Under the pieces are notes generated by a model that had not been told where the DNA came from, did no database searches, and saw only the letters and a program-made list of their open reading frames with translations. 64,000 nt of DNA from Laguncularia racemosa. Taxonomy: Eukaryota > Streptophyta > Magnoliopsida > Myrtales > Combretaceae. Position 1 is the stretch's first letter. Every line of letters starts with the position of its first letter. Positions 48,101 to 53,635 of the stretch are shown here, piece by piece. Location of the stretch: the NCBI GenBank assembly GCA_037954665.1, contig JBBMOL010000046.1, forward strand, positions 248,001 to 312,000. The letters run 5' to 3'. Made by a program: the position numbers and the translations under genes.

Positions 48101-51100
48101 TGTAGAGTGTTTGGGCATAGTGATGCCAAATGCCTTGTCTAAGGGTCTGTGGAAAAAATGAGGTTGGAACATGAAGAGATTCGGAATTTATTTTATTCCC
48201 TCTTGAACAGAAAGTGATACAAGTATTATACATATATACTAGTACAACAGTAATATACAACCTGTCTTTCCTTAATCTAATAAGGAAAGAAGACTAAATT
48301 AAGAATAAAATAATATCAAATTACATCCTATAAGATTTGATTCTGTAGCTATAAATTATCAAGATTATATGGCTGTCAATTAGCCATATGCTTTCCTTAT
48401 TTATTCCTTAGAATCTAAATACTAACTTTGGAAGATTTTCAGAAGAACATCCTTGTAAGAATTTGGAGGTCAACTATGGTATTAGTAAGGAAGAGCTTAG
48501 GGAAGGGAAAAGTACAAGGTGGGAGATAGTGTGTTAAAGGTGTGGTGATTAAAAAGGGAGAGGTTGGAAAAGAGAAACTTCTGGCACCTGTAACTCCAGG
48601 TAAAGGGAAGGATACTGCCTTTGATTCAAGTGTAGAAATCAGAAGCTATGACAACTACCACCCTTGCAATGATGGTGGCGAGCCATCTAGCCTTTTTGAT
48701 GCCTCGGAAGTTTCTCATGGCTTTGTTGAGGAGTCAGGTGTTTTGGGTGACAACTTCCACTTCAGTGGTGGGTGAAACTCCTTTGCCTTCTATCTCCCTT
48801 ACAGAAACTTCAAGTCACTACATTGACGAACCAGCTTTGGGACAGGAGGTTGGAGACAAATACTCAGCTGGTAAGAAAAAGGAGAAGTCTAGGAAGAAGA
48901 GAGGGAGGGAGAAAAAGGAAAAGGAAGGGGTGCTTGCCCCCTCTCCATCCTTTTAAGTTTTCCTGATCTGTTTTTTTTATTTTTTTTTATTTTTTGTACA
49001 TATGTTTTTTGCTTATTGAAATATTAGGGACTTAAATGACCTCAGCAAACAAAAGGAGATAGGAAGTTTTTGTAGGAAACATCAAGTCTCTCTTTGGCAT
49101 TTTGGAAACCAAAGTGAAACCTCCAAACATTCTAAAGTTATTGAACCAAATGCTTCCAGGTTGGTAGCTTGAGGCACACCCTTCTGGTTGCATATGGGTT
49201 GTATGGAATCCCCATGTTTGGAATATAAATGTGATTTCCTCATTAGACCAAGTTGTACACTCTGCTTGCAAGATGGTGGGGACTGATTTTGTGTTGCATC
49301 TTTTGTCTATGGTGCAAATTTGGAATCAGCAAGAGCTATGTGGAATGATTTGTTAAATTGTAAATGTTCAATTGTAGAGCCTTGGGTCATATTGGGAGAT
49401 TTTAATTGAGTGTTTTAGCTTGGACGATAAAAGTGGGGGACAATCTTCTAGTCCGTAGAGGAATTGAGGACTTCAATAATTTCTGTTATGAAGTGGAGAT
49501 GGATGATGCACACTTTTGGGATTTTCCATACTTAAACAAATTGTTGCCCAACAAATTTGATCTTAAGATGCCTAGGTAGGGTTATTTTAAGCCAGGCCTG
49601 GCTCTTAAAGTTTCCCAACACATAAATGGAAGTTCTTAGTCGAAGAGTTTCTGACCATTGTCCATTGGTAGTACATGCAAATTTTGAAGCTGTGCAAAGG
49701 AAATCTCCCTTCAAATTCTTCATTTGCTGGATTAGTCACCTGGACTTCAGTACCATAGTGGAAGAAGTGTGGAAAAAGCCAGTTGAAGGAACACCAATGT
49801 ATAAGGTAGTTACTGAGTTAAAATTATTAAAGGAGTTGAGGAAGCTAAATGTAAGGGCTTTTGCCAATGTCCAGCAATGAGCCCAAGATGCCAAAGCTGC
49901 CCTCCTTGATTGCCAAGAGATGAATTGTACTAATATAGACTTAGCAAATTGGGACAAAGAAAAGCAAATCTTTAAAGAGTTTTATTTTTTAAGTGTGGCA
50001 AAGGAGTCTTTCTTGAGGCAAAAACCAAGGATCTCTTGGCTTAAACTTGGAGATTGCAATTCTAAGTACTTTCACCGCTATAGCAAAAATATTAGAGAGA
50101 GGTGATCAAATTGCTTTTCAATAAAGATGGTTAGTGTGTCACTGACCCATGGGAAATTAAAATGATGGTAGTTAGCTATTTTGAAAAACTACTAGAGCAA
50201 CCAAGGGCTCTTGCTCATTTATTCCATAAACTTGAAGTCCTCATTGAAAAGAGTGAAAAGCATTGGCCGGTTTTGACTCGCCTAGTGATGGATGAGGAGG
50301 TTAAAGAAACTCTCTTTAAGATGGCCCAAGACAAGGTGCCTAGTCTAGAAGGATATAACGTGAATTGTTTTCCACAGCACATGGGAAATTATTGGTAGGG
50401 ATGTTACTTTGGTGAGAAAGGATTTTTTTTTGCAACTGGCTCTCTCTTGAAGTCCATTAACTCTATAGTGATTTCGTTATTGCCTAAGATGGAAAACCCT
50501 TCCAAGCGTGCTGATTTCCAACCTATTTCCTATTGCAACACCCTCTATAAGTGTATCTCGAAGATTCTTGTGGATAAAATGATGTTGATGCTTCCATATC
50601 TTGTGGGGGAAGGAGTAAACAGCTTTTTTAAGAGGTCATAGAATTGTTGATAATGTTTTTGTAGCGCAAAAACTCCTCCTTGTATATCACAAGAATAACC
50701 TTGGAGCTAGATGTGCTATAAAAGTAGATATAATGAAAGCATACGATCATATGCATGTTGGTGTTTGTTGGAGCAACTTCTTAAAACTATAGAATTTCCT
50801 TCACAATTTACAACTTGGTTTATGTAATGTGTGGCAACTTCAAAGTTCTCTATAAATTTGAATGGAGAACTTATAGGTTTTTTCCCAAGTTTGCGAGGTC
50901 TTAGACAAGGGGATCCGATTTCCCCCTACCTTTGTGTTGGTAATGGAATTATTCTCATGTATTATTAGAGAAGTGGGTAGGAAGGTTTTTCTCATCATTG
51001 GAGGTTTAGGAAGGAGCGAATTAATCATTTGTGTTTTGTGGATGATGTTATGATCTTTTCAAAAAGAGATTGGCAATCTATCCAGCTAATAAAAGCAGGT

Positions 51101-53635
51101 CTGAAGGAATTTTATATGCTGGCTGGCCTTAAAGCTAGCGAAGAAAACAGTTGACTATTTGCTAGTGGGGTCTCACAAAGATTGAAAGAGGAGATTTCAC
51201 ATTTGTTGGGAATCAAGTGTTGAGAACTATCCATAAAATATTTGGGAGTTCCACTATCATCATTAAAGCTGAACAAGAGCACTTGTCAATTTCTTATAGA
51301 AAAGTTCAATAAGCATATTAATAATTGGACCTCTAAAGTGCTATCATATGTGGGTTACTTGCAATTGGTCAGGAGTACTCTATTCTCAATTCAAGTGTAC
51401 TGGTAATCCATGTTCATATTACCAAAGAGCATCCTAAAGTCACTTACCACTAAAATGAAGCATTTTTCTGTGGAATGGCAATGATGAGGAGAGAGCTAAG
51501 GCCAAGGTGGATTGGGATGCTACATGTAGACCACAAAAGGAGGGTGGACTGAGCATTGTTGATTTGGTAACTTGGAATAGGGCAGCTCAACTTAAACATT
51601 TATGGTATTTGTGTAGTGACATGAAAGATGCATTATGGCCAAGCTGGGTTTGCTTCAAGCTCGTAAGGAATAGAAGCTTTTGGTTTGTGAAAATCCCTGC
51701 AACAGCATCTTTGTCTTGGTGCAAACTATTGCAATTAAGTTCGTTAGTGAAAGATCTCTTGAAGTGGGAAGTGGGCAATGGTAACTTAGTGTCTCTATGA
51801 TATGATTGTTGGCACATTAGGGGTGCACTAGCATCTTGGTTAGGGGGAAGATTGATTTCTATTTCTCGCTTACTAAAAGAGGCAAAACTCTGCTGCATTA
51901 TTGGAAATGATGGATGAGAATGGCTTGAAGGTGCTATATGGGAGACTATTAAACAAGATTTGCAAGTTACTTTTAAGCCTAGTGCAAGTAAGGAGGACAA
52001 ATTTGTATGGAAAGAGAAGTCAATGAAGCCATTGACAATCAAAGAGGCTTACGTTGCTCTTAGGCAGCTAGGCACAAAGGTTCCATGGATACGTTAGGTT
52101 TGGTGGAAACAAATTCTGCCACGCCATTCATTCATTCTTTGGTTAGTGGCTCAATAGAGGTTAGTCACTTTGGATATGCTTTCTCAGTGGGGAGTAATAA
52201 TCCAAAACTGTTGCTATCTGTGCAATAGTGGAGGAATCTCAACCACCTTTTTCTAAAGTGTACTTTTATGCTTAGCATATGGAAGAAGCTGGAAGTGACT
52301 TTTCTAGGGAGGGGACGACTTCTCCATTATGCTATTGATATATCAGACCTTTTCAACTCTATCGGGTATCACTTTTCGCCATCCTGGAAGATTTTGACTA
52401 GTCTGGTTTGTTACTATGTCTAGAGGGAAGGGAATGAGAAGACTTGGGCTTAGTTCTTGTGACTTTGAGGCAATTTATTGTACTATTTTATGTTCTTTTT
52501 CTTGTTAAGTGAAAGTTCAATGCGATTACTAGCATCAATTTCTCAATCAAACCATCTTTTTGGTTTAGTGGTGATTTGCTCGAGTTTTTAGGTCTTTTGT
52601 GAGTTCTTTTTTTTTTCTTGTACTTTTATCTCTTATATATTATTCCATATTTTTCTAATGAAATCTGACATTTTATCCAAAAAAAAGTTCTTATTCCCAA
52701 GTTTCTATAGTACTCTATTGCTGTATTTGTAATGTTGTGTGACTGTGAAGTCTACCTGCCTGTTGTTTATTAGGGTGGATTGCTCAGGGAGGCAGTGGAT
52801 TTTGGAAAAATGGAGCTGGCAACATTTCTTCAGTTGTCTGGTTTTAAAGAATTTGCTCAGGTAACAAGAAATAGCAGAGCTAAATTTCTCTCGTCTACCT
52901 TTGGTTGATGCCCGCCTATATGCTGATCAATTAACTATCTATAAATGATATCCAATTTACATTCGTTAGTTAGTTCACTAGTTGCTGCATCACAATGGCA
53001 AAATATTGTGTAAGATTTGATTGAAGGATGTATTCTGGGCACTTGAATTGTCCTATTGTCATTCTAGAGGACCCCTAATACAAGTTTGTGAGGCTGGCTA
53101 TCTCATGCAATGAAGCATGTTTTGGCAGAGCCTTCAGCTGCCTTCTCAGAATAATGAGAAATTAAAGAAAAAGAAACTTCTTCAGAGGGCTGTGAATTTC
53201 GAATTCATTGCTTTGGTTGGTAGACATGTAAAATCAGCTTTATGATTGAGACTGGAAGTCTAGATTGTAGAATTAGTAATATTGTCGTTTGTCTACAAAT
53301 TATCTTTGTAGACTGCTTAATGGACATTGAGTTTTTCCTGGACTGTTTCTTAGGATTGTTTAGCCTTAATGGCATTCGAACAACCAGAGAATTCTTTTGT
53401 TGGATATCTTCTTGAAGAGTCACAGCGGGAGCTGGTGGCTGATTCAGTGAATGCGATGATCCTGTCAACAAATCCCAAAATAAAGGATAAAGATGATTGC
53501 TTGCATTCCTATTTGGAGAAGTTACTGAGACAGCTGACAGCTTGTTGCTTACAGAGAAGGTCTCTCAACGGGGATGAAGGGGAATCGTTTCATCTGCACA
53601 GAATACTTAAGACTAGTATGAAGGGGAACTCCTAG
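11823..53635 (+). CDS. RanBPM-like SPRY-LisH-CTLH-CRA protein, ten exons
   Basis: Joining exons 11823-12199, 12295-12441, 12531-12617, 20520-20565, 27649-27725, 34771-34933, 44868-44936, 45211-45270, 52774-52860 and 53354-53635 gives 1395 nt, one open frame and 464 residues plus stop. Domains by residue: acidic N-terminus 1-57; SPRY about 58-219 (QIAIGFT, then the glycine-rich GYHGDDG and TTGDTVGGGIN segments); LisH about 245-277 (VRSYLLHYGYEDTLNSF); CTLH about 295-350 (GDIDGAFEKL, CFLLHCQKFIELVR); CRA about 345-440 (SQRELVADSVNAMIL). Plant RanBPM proteins of similar length and order are scaffold subunits of the CTLH/GID E3 ubiquitin-ligase complex; that role is assigned by family, not seen here. 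The ATG at 11823 is chosen because it is the first in-frame ATG; the open frame extends upstream without one. Five introns exceed 7 kb because of transposons. No internal stop or frameshift was found. Confidence 0.93.
12295..12441 (+). CDS. RanBPM-like gene, exon 2
   Basis: Follows TTGCAG and completes Gly126, then reads WEANSCGYHGDDG through the core SPRY strands to residue 174. The donor is GTAATA. It joins in phase to exon 3 through a split Thr175 codon. Confidence 0.93.
12531..12617 (+). CDS. RanBPM-like gene, exon 3
   Basis: Acceptor CTCACAG, donor GTAAGT. Encodes KNGVVVGTFLKDIKGPLFPT and the following strand of SPRY, up to residue 203 and part of Glu204. A 7.9-kb intron follows. Confidence 0.93.
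12618..13681. other. Intron 3, 5' portion
   Basis: Unique-looking intron sequence with a T run at 13019-13036. No gene or recognisable repeat family was seen. Confidence 0.5.
13700..17290 (-). pseudogene. LINE 1 ORF2: endonuclease, reverse transcriptase, zf-RVT
   Basis: The apurinic-like endonuclease is at 17278-16941 (ILGDFHITQSRKE). A linker and the start of the RT lie at 16833-16267, and RT blocks at 16040-15031 (VNNTIIYLVPKVSNPTSLLD, FRPVSYCYVIYKAISKLLAS). The catalytic Phe-Ala-Asp-Asp motif reads FAND near 15390 on the minus strand, so the first catalytic aspartate is lost. The zf-RVT C-terminus lies at about 14740-13698 (CHTRNSIHLGKPLLPSLQ). Many stops and shifts break the frame. Confidence 0.82.
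14311..14566. repeat. 128-bp tandem duplication inside LINE 1
   Basis: The block starting AAAGGGCTCCAAACTAAGC at 14311 recurs at 14439, with nearly identical sequence through the second copy. The few differences include GTAAC versus GCAAC and ATTAAG versus ACTAAG. Confidence 0.9.
17525..18932 (-). pseudogene. LINE 1 ORF1 (nucleic-acid-binding protein) remnant
   Basis: Minus-strand frames at 18932-18570 (polar, serine-rich, with EELNEVLEKVEPE), 18315-18031 and 17833-17525 form a plant LINE ORF1. The middle part resembles the DUF4283-type region, with ASAMGRALQVDTLTASRERV. The same region of LINE 2 carries the parallel KVDTLTSHHQGPNQARV. Frames are interrupted. Confidence 0.7.
19760..20080 (+). 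repeat. Local direct duplication in intron 3
   Basis: AAGCTGTTGTTTCACTTCAG at 19768 recurs at 19996. Both copies continue through GATTGA, AAAATTGACTCAT and AAAGAAATGCCA. The second copy has lost about 50 bp internally, consistent with an old tandem duplication of about 230 bp. Confidence 0.75.
20403..20421 (+). repeat. Poly-G tract
   Basis: A run of about 15 G, one T, then four G. Such tracts are unstable and prone to sequencing error, so its exact length should not be relied on. Confidence 0.7.
20520..20565 (+). CDS. RanBPM-like gene, exon 4 (46 nt, GC donor)
   Basis: Acceptor TTGGCAG. Completes Glu204 and encodes VQVNFGQKPFAFDLK, the last SPRY strand. The exon must end at CTCAAG, because the next exon continues in phase with AFEAQ. 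The intron then begins GCAAGC, so this is a GC-AG intron. Flanking introns are 7.9 and 7.1 kb, which makes this small exon easy to miss. Confidence 0.88.
20566..21286. other. Intron 4, 5' portion
   Basis: T-rich intron sequence with no gene or identifiable repeat. It starts with the GC donor of exon 4. Confidence 0.5.
21287..21296 (+). repeat. Target-site duplication, 5' copy (LINE 2)
   Basis: CCTCTTTGAT recurs exactly at 26923-26932 after the A-rich tail. Confidence 0.8.
22080..23243 (+). pseudogene. LINE 2 ORF1 (DUF4283-like plus zinc knuckle) remnant
   Basis: Blocks at 22140-22298 (LVRYFLGRKMPLSLVQQMT, LWKDLGILNVLGNKEGFYYF) match the N-terminal RNA-binding part of plant LINE ORF1. Around 22440-22700, KVDTLTSHHQGPNQARV is followed by CPICKVYGHSC, a zinc-knuckle-like segment. 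The tail at 23055-23243 is acidic and then very basic. Stops at several points make it non-functional. Confidence 0.75.
23270..26740 (+). pseudogene. LINE 2 ORF2: endonuclease, reverse transcriptase, zf-RVT
   Basis: The endonuclease starts near 23280 (AMWNIRGLNDP) and continues through PWLILGDFNVTRFPYEKRGG to LRKLDRILVNHPW near 23880. The RT spans about 24600-25700 (YRPISCCNVIYKAISKLIVA at 24807). The catalytic motif reads YFVDN near 25307, losing the second aspartate. A zf-RVT end follows at 26375-26740 (PRHSFILWLAWLRKFPTFDR, CYLCSLGTKDHPYLFFNCNF). Multiple stops are present. Confidence 0.85.
26923..26932 (+). repeat. Target-site duplication, 3' copy (LINE 2)
   Basis: CCTCTTTGAT matches 21287-21296 and directly follows the LINE 2 A-rich tail. 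Confidence 0.8.
27061..27077 (+). repeat. 17-bp target-site duplication, 5' copy (truncated LINE)
   Basis: GACAATGAAAAGCCATT is repeated exactly at 27593-27609. Confidence 0.95.
27078..27592 (+). mobile_element. 5'-truncated LINE insertion (515 bp) in intron 4
   Basis: Only the 3' end of a LINE ORF2 is present: a zf-RVT domain with LDRVHRWGLAQ, CLLCNQHPEDHTHLFFQCDY and VYCVWRTRNQVRLGK. A 3' UTR and an A-rich end follow. The 17-bp perfect duplication on both sides shows an insertion by target-primed reverse transcription with 5' truncation. The open frame of 133 residues has little decay, so the insertion may be fairly recent. Confidence 0.93.
27593..27609 (+). repeat. 17-bp target-site duplication, 3' copy (truncated LINE)
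   Basis: GACAATGAAAAGCCATT is identical to 27061-27077. It ends 39 nt before exon 5. Confidence 0.95.
27649..27725 (+). CDS. RanBPM-like gene, exon 5
   Basis: Acceptor TTCATCAG, donor GTAAGT. Encodes AFEAQERTRQQMLIEKIS and VGPNLSYG, the linker between SPRY and LisH. It is in phase with exon 4 and splits Gly245 with exon 6. Confidence 0.92.
27726..28276. other. Intron 5, 5' portion
   Basis: Intron sequence without a recognisable gene or repeat. Confidence 0.5.
28282..28399 (+). repeat. Copia A 5' LTR (shortened)
   Basis: Starts TGTAGG and ends TTTTTCTACA. It matches the 3' LTR at both ends (AATCAGAG near the start; GTCATTATCATGA near the end of this copy) but lacks about 65 bp from the middle, giving 118 bp versus 185 bp. 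Confidence 0.8.
28451..29530 (+). pseudogene. Copia A gag remnant
   Basis: The N-terminal Gag domain (28451-28816) contains LNGQNFREWYQSMRFVILGR and NLLVMAWLINSM. After a disrupted middle, 29174-29530 holds a CCHC zinc knuckle (CVYCQKLNHTKEMC). Stops separate the parts. Confidence 0.85.
29540..32800 (+). pseudogene. Copia A pol remnant
   Basis: Protease motif WIMDTGTTDHV near 29562. GAG-pre-integrase and the start of integrase at 29907-30400 (MLWHRCLGHTS, then HSDV followed by a stop). Integrase C-terminal part to about 30800. RT at 31311-31964 with YVDD intact near 31862. RNase H to about 32700. Numerous stops and shifts make it non-functional. Confidence 0.85.
32817..33001 (+). repeat. Copia A 3' LTR
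   Basis: Starts TGTAAATCAGAG directly after the polypurine tract and ends TTTTTCTACA, like the 5' LTR. Confidence 0.82.
33007..34047. other. Intron 5, middle portion
   Basis: Intron sequence; part of it (33080-33330) is rich in CA and AC dinucleotides. No gene was seen. Confidence 0.5.
34048..34341. mobile_element. MITE of about 294 bp in intron 5
   Basis: The left end GGCAAATTGCAAACTGTACT and the right end, read inward as GGCTAAATTGCAATTATACC, are imperfect inverted repeats for about 90 bp. Both arms include a CAAATCTTTGAAAA block. There is no coding capacity. The flanking 9-mers match only weakly, so the superfamily is not assigned. Confidence 0.75.
34771..34933 (+). CDS. RanBPM-like gene, exon 6 (LisH)
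   Basis: Acceptor ATTCCAG, donor GTATAG. Encodes residues 245-299, which hold the LisH motif (VRSYLLHYGYEDTLNSF) and a downstream polar linker ending in RRTLRQ. LisH motifs mediate dimerisation in this family. Confidence 0.93.
35106..35110 (+). repeat. 5-bp target-site duplication (copia B), left copy
   Basis: GTTAT abuts the left LTR and is repeated at 40491-40495. Confidence 0.85.
35111..35384 (-). repeat. Copia B 3' LTR
   Basis: On the minus strand it starts TGTTGAAAATCTTCC and ends CTCTTCA. A close relative is the solo LTR at 48172-48444. Confidence 0.93.
35385..35396 (-). other. Copia B polypurine tract
   Basis: CTTGAGGGGAAG on the minus strand sits directly before the TG of the 3' LTR, the normal primer for second-strand synthesis. 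Confidence 0.85.
35392..38065 (-). pseudogene. Copia B pol: integrase, reverse transcriptase, RNase H
   Basis: Frame 38065-36338 (575 codons) contains the integrase core (FKTDNAKEYFKSVLGSYL; QQNGVAERKNRHLLE) and the first half of RT (KWIFTVKHQANGSIERLKAR, LDVKNAFLNGDLEEEVYMEI). A frameshift near 36338-36465 moves the reading to 36465-35392. That frame holds YVDDIILTGD and RNase H with DADWAGD and KHIEIDWHFI. The pair overlaps by 128 nt. Apart from this shift the region is well preserved. Confidence 0.93.
38096..38905 (-). pseudogene. Copia B protease and GAG-pre-integrase region
   Basis: Frame 38905-38447 has the aspartic protease motif WIVDSGASDHMTRD. Frame 38329-38096 has the HRLEHPSF block, cysteines CEICQFSKHTR and HSDVWGPSR of the integrase zinc-binding region. 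A frameshift separates the two, and a stop near 38096 separates them from the integrase core. Confidence 0.9.
39017..39882 (-). pseudogene. Copia B gag
   Basis: The ATG at 39882 opens a frame with GHNFLQWSQSVMMFICGRGK. Near 39560 it shifts to a second frame (39550-39017) containing MWDAVRETYSSSENTSELF, LLGLNKNLDEVRGKVMG and the CCHC knuckle CDHCRKPGHLRETC. A stop follows the knuckle, before the protease. Confidence 0.92.
40213..40224 (-). other. Copia B primer-binding site
   Basis: TGGTATCAGAGC on the minus strand, immediately downstream of the 5' LTR, is complementary to the 3' end of plant initiator Met-tRNA. Confidence 0.9.
40225..40490 (-). repeat. Copia B 5' LTR
   Basis: A 266-bp copy of 35111-35384. 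It lacks 8 bp within the TAATAAGGAAAGA stretch and carries a G-to-A change in its second base (minus strand TATTGAAAA), which masks the usual TG end. Confidence 0.92.
40491..40495 (+). repeat. 5-bp target-site duplication (copia B), right copy
   Basis: GTTAT, identical to 35106-35110. Confidence 0.85.
40810..41667. mobile_element. PIF/Harbinger-like non-autonomous element
   Basis: Inverted ends are TGCTTAGTTTACTTT on the left and, read inward from the right, CGCCTTGTTTGCTTT. TAA trinucleotides at 40807-40809 and 41668-41670 fit the 3-bp TWA duplication of this superfamily. Next to each end are blocks rich in GGAATAGG/GGAATT. The interior has degenerate GACGAAACTTG subrepeats and minus-strand open frames with no known domain. 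Confidence 0.6.
41040..41200. repeat. GACGAAACTTG-type subrepeats
   Basis: The phrase GACGAAACTTG(A/T)TTCC and close variants recur at about 41047, 41099, 41139 and 41162 within the PIF-like element. Confidence 0.6.
41671..44867. other. Intron 6, 3' portion
   Basis: About 3.2 kb of AT-rich intron without a recognisable gene. A stretch at 44380-44520 contains a CAAGCTTGAGC-type repeat. The intron ends TTTTTTAAG before exon 7. Confidence 0.5.
44380..44520. repeat. CAAGCTTGAGC-type degenerate repeat
   Basis: Short units such as AAGCTTGAGC, GGCTTGAGC and CAAACTTGAGC recur several times in about 140 bp. Similar self-complementary TTGAGCTCAAG-type sequence is common in plant intergenic DNA. Confidence 0.5.
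44868..44936 (+). CDS. RanBPM-like gene, exon 7 (CTLH start)
   Basis: The acceptor is TTTTTTAAG; the nearby AATCAG, 8 nt downstream, would break the phase. Encodes LIRSGDIDGAFEKLREWYPQ and IMQ, the first CTLH helices. Donor GTCAAA, a weaker match to the usual donor. Confidence 0.9.
45211..45270 (+). CDS. RanBPM-like gene, exon 8 (CTLH)
   Basis: Acceptor TTGATGCAG, donor GTAAAT. Encodes NDKSATCFLLHCQKFIELVR, the most conserved CTLH helix. It is separated from exon 7 by only 274 bp. Confidence 0.92.
45553..45800 (-). pseudogene. LINE RNase H-type 3' remnant (antisense)
   Basis: On the minus strand, QCQREGNTVADWLANQSQQ matches the terminal RNase H motif of some plant non-LTR elements (REGN..AD.LA). 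It is followed by a short tail toward the T-rich run at about 45536-45560. No other part of the element is recognised here. Confidence 0.65.
45800..46300 (+). pseudogene. Possible LINE zf-RVT 3' remnant (sense)
   Basis: A frame near 45945-46010 reads HLWWEHNDCRIGNG, resembling the W.ERN.R.F segment at the end of plant LINE ORF2. Stops are frequent and no target duplication was found, so the limits are approximate. Confidence 0.4.
46627..46642 (+). repeat. Target-site duplication, 5' copy (LINE 3)
   Basis: AGTTCTTATTCCCAAG recurs exactly at 52686-52701. The first A may belong to the tail, so 15-16 bp. Confidence 0.95.
48167..48171 (+). repeat. 5-bp target-site duplication (solo LTR), left copy
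   Basis: GAACA precedes the LTR and recurs at 48445-48449. Confidence 0.85.
48172..48444 (-). mobile_element. Solo LTR of the copia B family, nested in LINE 3
   Basis: A 273-bp sequence nearly identical to the copia B LTRs, in the same orientation on the + strand (TGAAGAG start, GGAAGATTTTCA near the end). It has no internal element sequence and is flanked by GAACA on both sides. It retains the 8 bp missing from the copia B 5' LTR. A solo LTR arises by recombination between the two LTRs of a full element. Confidence 0.93.
48445..48449 (+). repeat. 5-bp target-site duplication (solo LTR), right copy
   Basis: GAACA, identical to 48167-48171. Confidence 0.85.
49010..52300 (+). pseudogene. LINE 3 ORF2: endonuclease, reverse transcriptase, zf-RVT
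   Basis: The endonuclease region begins near 49010, with ILETKVKPPN at about 49095 and a degenerate LGDFN-like stretch near 49395. The RT spans about 50280-51800, with ADFQPISYCNTLYKCISKIL at 50510 and CFVDDVMIF at 51033, where both aspartates remain. The zf-RVT end lies near 52110-52260 (PRHSFILWL). Many stops and frameshifts are present. Confidence 0.83.
52686..52701 (+). repeat. Target-site duplication, 3' copy (LINE 3)
   Basis: AGTTCTTATTCCCAAG, identical to 46627-46642. It ends 72 nt before exon 9. Confidence 0.95.
52774..52860 (+). CDS. RanBPM-like gene, exon 9 (end of CTLH, start of CRA)
   Basis: Acceptor TTTATTAG, donor GTAACA. Encodes GGLLREAVDFGKMELATFLQ and LSGFKEFAQ. In phase with exons 8 and 10. 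Confidence 0.92.
53354..53635 (+). CDS. RanBPM-like gene, exon 10 (CRA and stop)
   Basis: Acceptor TTTCTTAG. Encodes residues 372-464: DCLALMAFEQPENSFVGYLL, then SQRELVADSVNAMIL, and a basic end with two adjacent cysteines (LTACCLQRR). TAG stop at 53633-53635. Confidence 0.94.
   Translation, partial: DCLALMAFEQPENSFVGYLLEESQRELVADSVNAMILSTNPKIKDKDDCLHSYLEKLLRQLTACCLQRRSLNGDEGESFHLHRILKTSMKGNS

Larger units (their letters stand above)
46946..48956 (+). pseudogene. LINE 3 ORF1 remnant, split by a solo LTR
   Basis: 46946-47173 and 47326-47757 form the N-terminal part with the DUF4283-like VGVKIWKNTLVGYFLGRS and NGCDYFLFKFEDEDSLLKVL. A cysteine-poor middle with stops follows. The solo LTR interrupts it at 48172-48444. 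A lysine-rich tail ends near 48950 (KKKEKSRKKRGREKKEKEG). Confidence 0.75.
46643..52685 (+). mobile_element. LINE 3: sense L1-type element in intron 8
   Basis: A 6.0-kb element, including a nested 273-bp solo LTR. It has a CT-rich leader (TCCTCTCC runs near 46730-46800), ORF1 at 46946-47757 with further ORF1 sequence on both sides of the solo LTR, and ORF2 at about 49010-52300. A short A-rich tail and an exact 15-16-bp duplication define both ends. Frames are broken at many points. Confidence 0.93.
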
